Assembly: GCA_022747635.1 (NCBI GenBank)
Contig: JAKTNV010000788.1
Coordinates: 1 to 64,000, forward strand
Source of the DNA: Hetaerina americana
Taxonomy: Eukaryota > Arthropoda > Insecta > Odonata > Calopterygidae
Direction of reading: 5' to 3'
Length of the DNA stretch: 64,000 bases
Both the position numbers and the translations under genes were made by a program. This document shows, one piece after another, positions 61,721-64,000 of the stretch. The notes under the pieces are model-generated. The model made no database searches. It worked only from the letters and a program-made list of their open reading frames with translations, and was not told where the DNA came from. How positions within the stretch are numbered: the first letter of the stretch is position 1; each line of letters opens with the position of its first letter.

Positions 61721-64000
61721 ACAAAATTTCTCATCCCGGTTCTGCGGATGAAAATTTTGTTTGCAAGAAATACGTATGAATACGAAAATTTTCTCAATAA
61801 CTGCCGTTTGGAAGTGAAAAGAGTCACACAAATTTACAGTTAAAACTAATAGGCTTTCAAAAAAACCCTCGGGGGAACAACGAAACGAGTCGCTTGAATC
61901 ACGAAATTTCTCATTCCGGGACTGCGGCTGGAAAACGTTATGCTTGCAAGAAATACGTATAAATGATACCATTTTCTCAAAAACGACCGTTTTGAATGGT
62001 AAAGAAAGAATAAATTTTCATTTGATGAATGAAAAGCTTTTAAAAAAATACTTGGAAGAAAAACTTGCACGAAAATTGATTCGCGAAATTACTCATCCCG
62101 GGACTGCGGAGGAAAATTATTATGTTTAAAAAATACGTATATTAACGAAACTTTTATAATAGCGAGTGCTTTGAAAGGAAGAAAGGCGACCAAATATTCA
62201 TTCAATGAATTTTAAGCTTCAAAAAAACCGCTGAGGTAAAAACTGAACGCCACAATTCAATCACAAAATTTCTCATCCCGGTACTGCGGATGAAAAATTT
62301 TATGTTTGATAGAAATACGTTTGAATACAAAAGTTTTCACAATAACTGCCGTTTGGAAAGGAAAAAAAAACACAAATTTATAATTAAAACTAACAGGCTT
62401 TCAAAAAAACCCCCGGGGGAACAACTAAACGAGTCGCTTGAATCACGAAATTTCTTATCCCGGGACTGCGGCTAGAAAACGTTATGCTTGCAAGAAATAC
62501 GTATAAATGATACCATTTACTCAAAAACGACCGTTTGGAATGGTAAAGAAAGACCAAATTTTCATTTGATGAATGAAAAGCTTTTAAAAAAGCACTTGGA
62601 AGAAAAACACGAAAATTGATTCGCGATATTTTTCATCCCGAGACTGCGGAGGAAAATTATTATGTTTAAAAAATAAGTATATTAACGAAACTTTCATATC
62701 AGCGACTGCCCTTAAAGGAAGGGAGGCGACCAAATATTCATTCAATGAATTTTAAGCTTTAAAAAAACCGATGAGGTAAAAACTAACCGCCACAATTGAA
62801 TCACAAAATTTCTCATCCCGGTACTGCGGATGAAAATTTTGTTTGCAAGAAATACGTATGAATACGAAAATTTTCTCAATAACTGCCGTTTGGAAGTGAA
62901 AAGAGTCCCACAAATTGACAGTTAAAACTAATAGGCTTTCAAAAAAACCCTCGGGGGAACAACGAAACGAGTCGCTTGAATCACGAAATTTCTCATCCCG
63001 GGACTGCGGCTGGAAAGCGTTATGCTTGCAAGAAATACGTATCAAAAATACCATTTTCTCAAAAACGACCGTTTTGAATGGTAAAGAAAGAACAAATTTT
63101 CATTTGATGAATGAAAAGCTTTTAGAAAAATACTTTGAAGAAAAACTTACACGAAAATTGATTCAAGAAATTTCTCATCCCGGGACTGCGGAGGAAAATT
63201 ATTATGTTAAAAAAGTACGTATATTAACGAAGCTTTCATAACAGCGACTGCTTTAAAAGGAAGGGAGGCAACCAAATATTCATTCAAAGAATTTTAAGCT
63301 TTAAAAAACCGCTGAGGTAAAAACTAAACGCCACAATTCAATCACAAAATTTCTCATCCTGGTACTGCGGATGAAAAATTTTATGTTTGATAGAAATACG
63401 TTTGAATACGAAAGTTTTCCCAATAACTGCCGTTTGGAAATGAAAAGAGTAACATAAATTTACAATTAAAACTAACAGTCTTTTTAAAAAACCCTCGGGG
63501 GAACAACAAAACGAGTTGCTTGAATCATGAAATTTCTCATCCCGGGACTGCGGCTGGAAAACTTTATGCTCTCAAAAAATAAGTATAAATGATACCATTT
63601 TCTCAAAAACGACCGTTTTGAATGGTAAAGAAAGAACAAATTTTCATATGATGAATGAAAAGCTTTTAAAAAAGCACTTGGAAGAAAAATTTAGACAAGA
63701 ATTGATTCGCGAAATTTTTCATCCCGGGACATCGGAGGAAAATTATATGTTTAAAAAATAAGTATATTAACGAAACTTTCATAACAGCGACTGCCTTTAA
63801 AAGAAGAGAAGCGACAAAATATTCATTCAATGAATTTTAAGCTTTAAAAAAACCGCTGCGGTAAAAACTAAACGCCACAATTGAATCACAAAACTTCTCA
63901 TCCCGGTACTGCGGATGAAAAATTTTGTTTGCAAGAAAAACGTATGAATACGAAAATTTTCCCAATAACTGCCGTTTGGAAATGAACAGAGTCACACAAA
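61721..64000 (+). repeat. Right-hand satellite end of window
   Basis: Trimers of mixed subtypes run to the window edge without change. The segment includes the third rare C-A copy at 62083-62444 and the segment matching 59200-59650. No gene, RNA or array boundary is present. Confidence 0.75.
62083..62444 (+). repeat. Rare C-A subtype, copy 3
   Basis: It shares GCGAGTGCTTTGAAAGGAAG and GCTTCAAAAAAACC with 35398-35759. Its A subunit is mixed: it has ATGTTTGATAGAAATACG from the local subtype joined to GAATACAAAAGTTTTC and GGAAAGGAAA from the rare one, suggesting a conversion event. Confidence 0.72.

Larger units (their letters stand above)
1..64000 (+). repeat. Complex satellite array, about 180-bp subunits in about 541-544-bp A-B-C trimers
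   Basis: The whole window apart from 28570-29322 is head-to-tail satellite. A GC-rich box recurs about every 180 bp. The sequence after the box defines three types: A (box then GGTACTGCGGATG), B (box then GGGACTGCGGCTGG) and C (box then GGGACTGCGGAGG). A, B and C clearly derive from one ancestral monomer, because similar sequence occurs at the same offsets. B and C share the box and the NAATGAA-type segment near position 125, and A and B share the TGCAAGAAATACG segment. Same-type copies in different trimers are far more alike than different types in one trimer, which is the definition of a higher-order repeat. No inversion was seen, and all subunits read in the same direction. The array has no visible edge in this window. 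It is probably centromeric or pericentromeric heterochromatin, but that is inferred from unit length and organisation only. Confidence 0.97.

Noticed and set aside
62915..63241. Possible decayed protein-coding tandem repeat of about 60 residues as the origin of the satellite.
   Set aside because: The subunit length is near 3 x 60, but A, B and C are about 183, 182 and 179 bp, so the reading frame is not kept. The shared box is read in one frame in B (RNFSSRDCG) and another in C (REISHPGTA). Both strands are equally open.
1..64000. A CRISPR array, because a conserved short box recurs at regular spacing.
   Set aside because: The spacing is about 180 bp, the intervening sequence is itself repeated and not unique, and no cas genes are present. 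The mariner with AATAAA also indicates a eukaryote.
1..64000. tRNA, rRNA or other structured RNA genes.
   Set aside because: Nothing resembling a tRNA cloverleaf, conserved rRNA segment or snRNA was seen. All sequence outside the mariner is assigned to A, B or C subunits.

Overview
The window lies entirely inside a eukaryotic satellite DNA array that runs off both ends. It is AT-rich and contains no intact gene. The basic subunit is about 180 bp, in three diverged types called here A (about 183 bp), B (about 182 bp) and C (about 179 bp). They follow one another head to tail as A-B-C, giving a trimeric higher-order repeat of about 541-544 bp. Dividing the satellite length by this period gives roughly 115-118 trimers. 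Each subunit opens with the same GC-rich box (GAAATTTC, three bases, then CCCGG), followed by type-specific sequence. The many short open frames on both strands are by-products of the repeat and are not annotated as genes.

The only non-satellite DNA is one 753-bp mariner (Tc1/mariner superfamily) element at 28570-29322. It sits in a B subunit, has 33-bp terminal inverted repeats with one mismatch, and is flanked by a TA duplication. Its transposase gene keeps the N-terminal DNA-binding region and the last C-terminal residues but has lost the whole catalytic core, so it is a non-autonomous deletion derivative. A paralogous empty site is visible at 36354-36355. The mariner and the AT-rich complex satellite suggest an animal genome, most likely an arthropod, but nothing here fixes the species.

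Above the trimer there is a second layer of large, nearly identical segmental repeats. 1-1540 is repeated at 5955-7495. Three tandem copies of a roughly 6.14-kb unit (8480-14620, 14621-20384, 20385-26526) follow, the middle one carrying a net 376-bp deletion. A 1621-bp tandem duplication (three trimers) occupies 25000-28241. After the mariner, 30175-35440 recurs at 37206-42471 (offset 7031). Between 42.5 and 54.3 kb, segments recur at offsets of 2162, 3970 and 6132 bp (2162 + 3970 = 6132). A 1624-bp duplication covers 54225-57024. The last 7 kb is more heterogeneous, with a 2.52-kb spaced repeat at 57720-61720.

The array shows its own history. Exact whole-subunit gains and losses (A-C dimers and A-B-B-C tetramers) point to in-register unequal exchange. 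One deletion with a 5-bp templated filler points to end joining. All boundaries of large repeats were placed by eye from phase offsets and are accurate to tens of bases at best.
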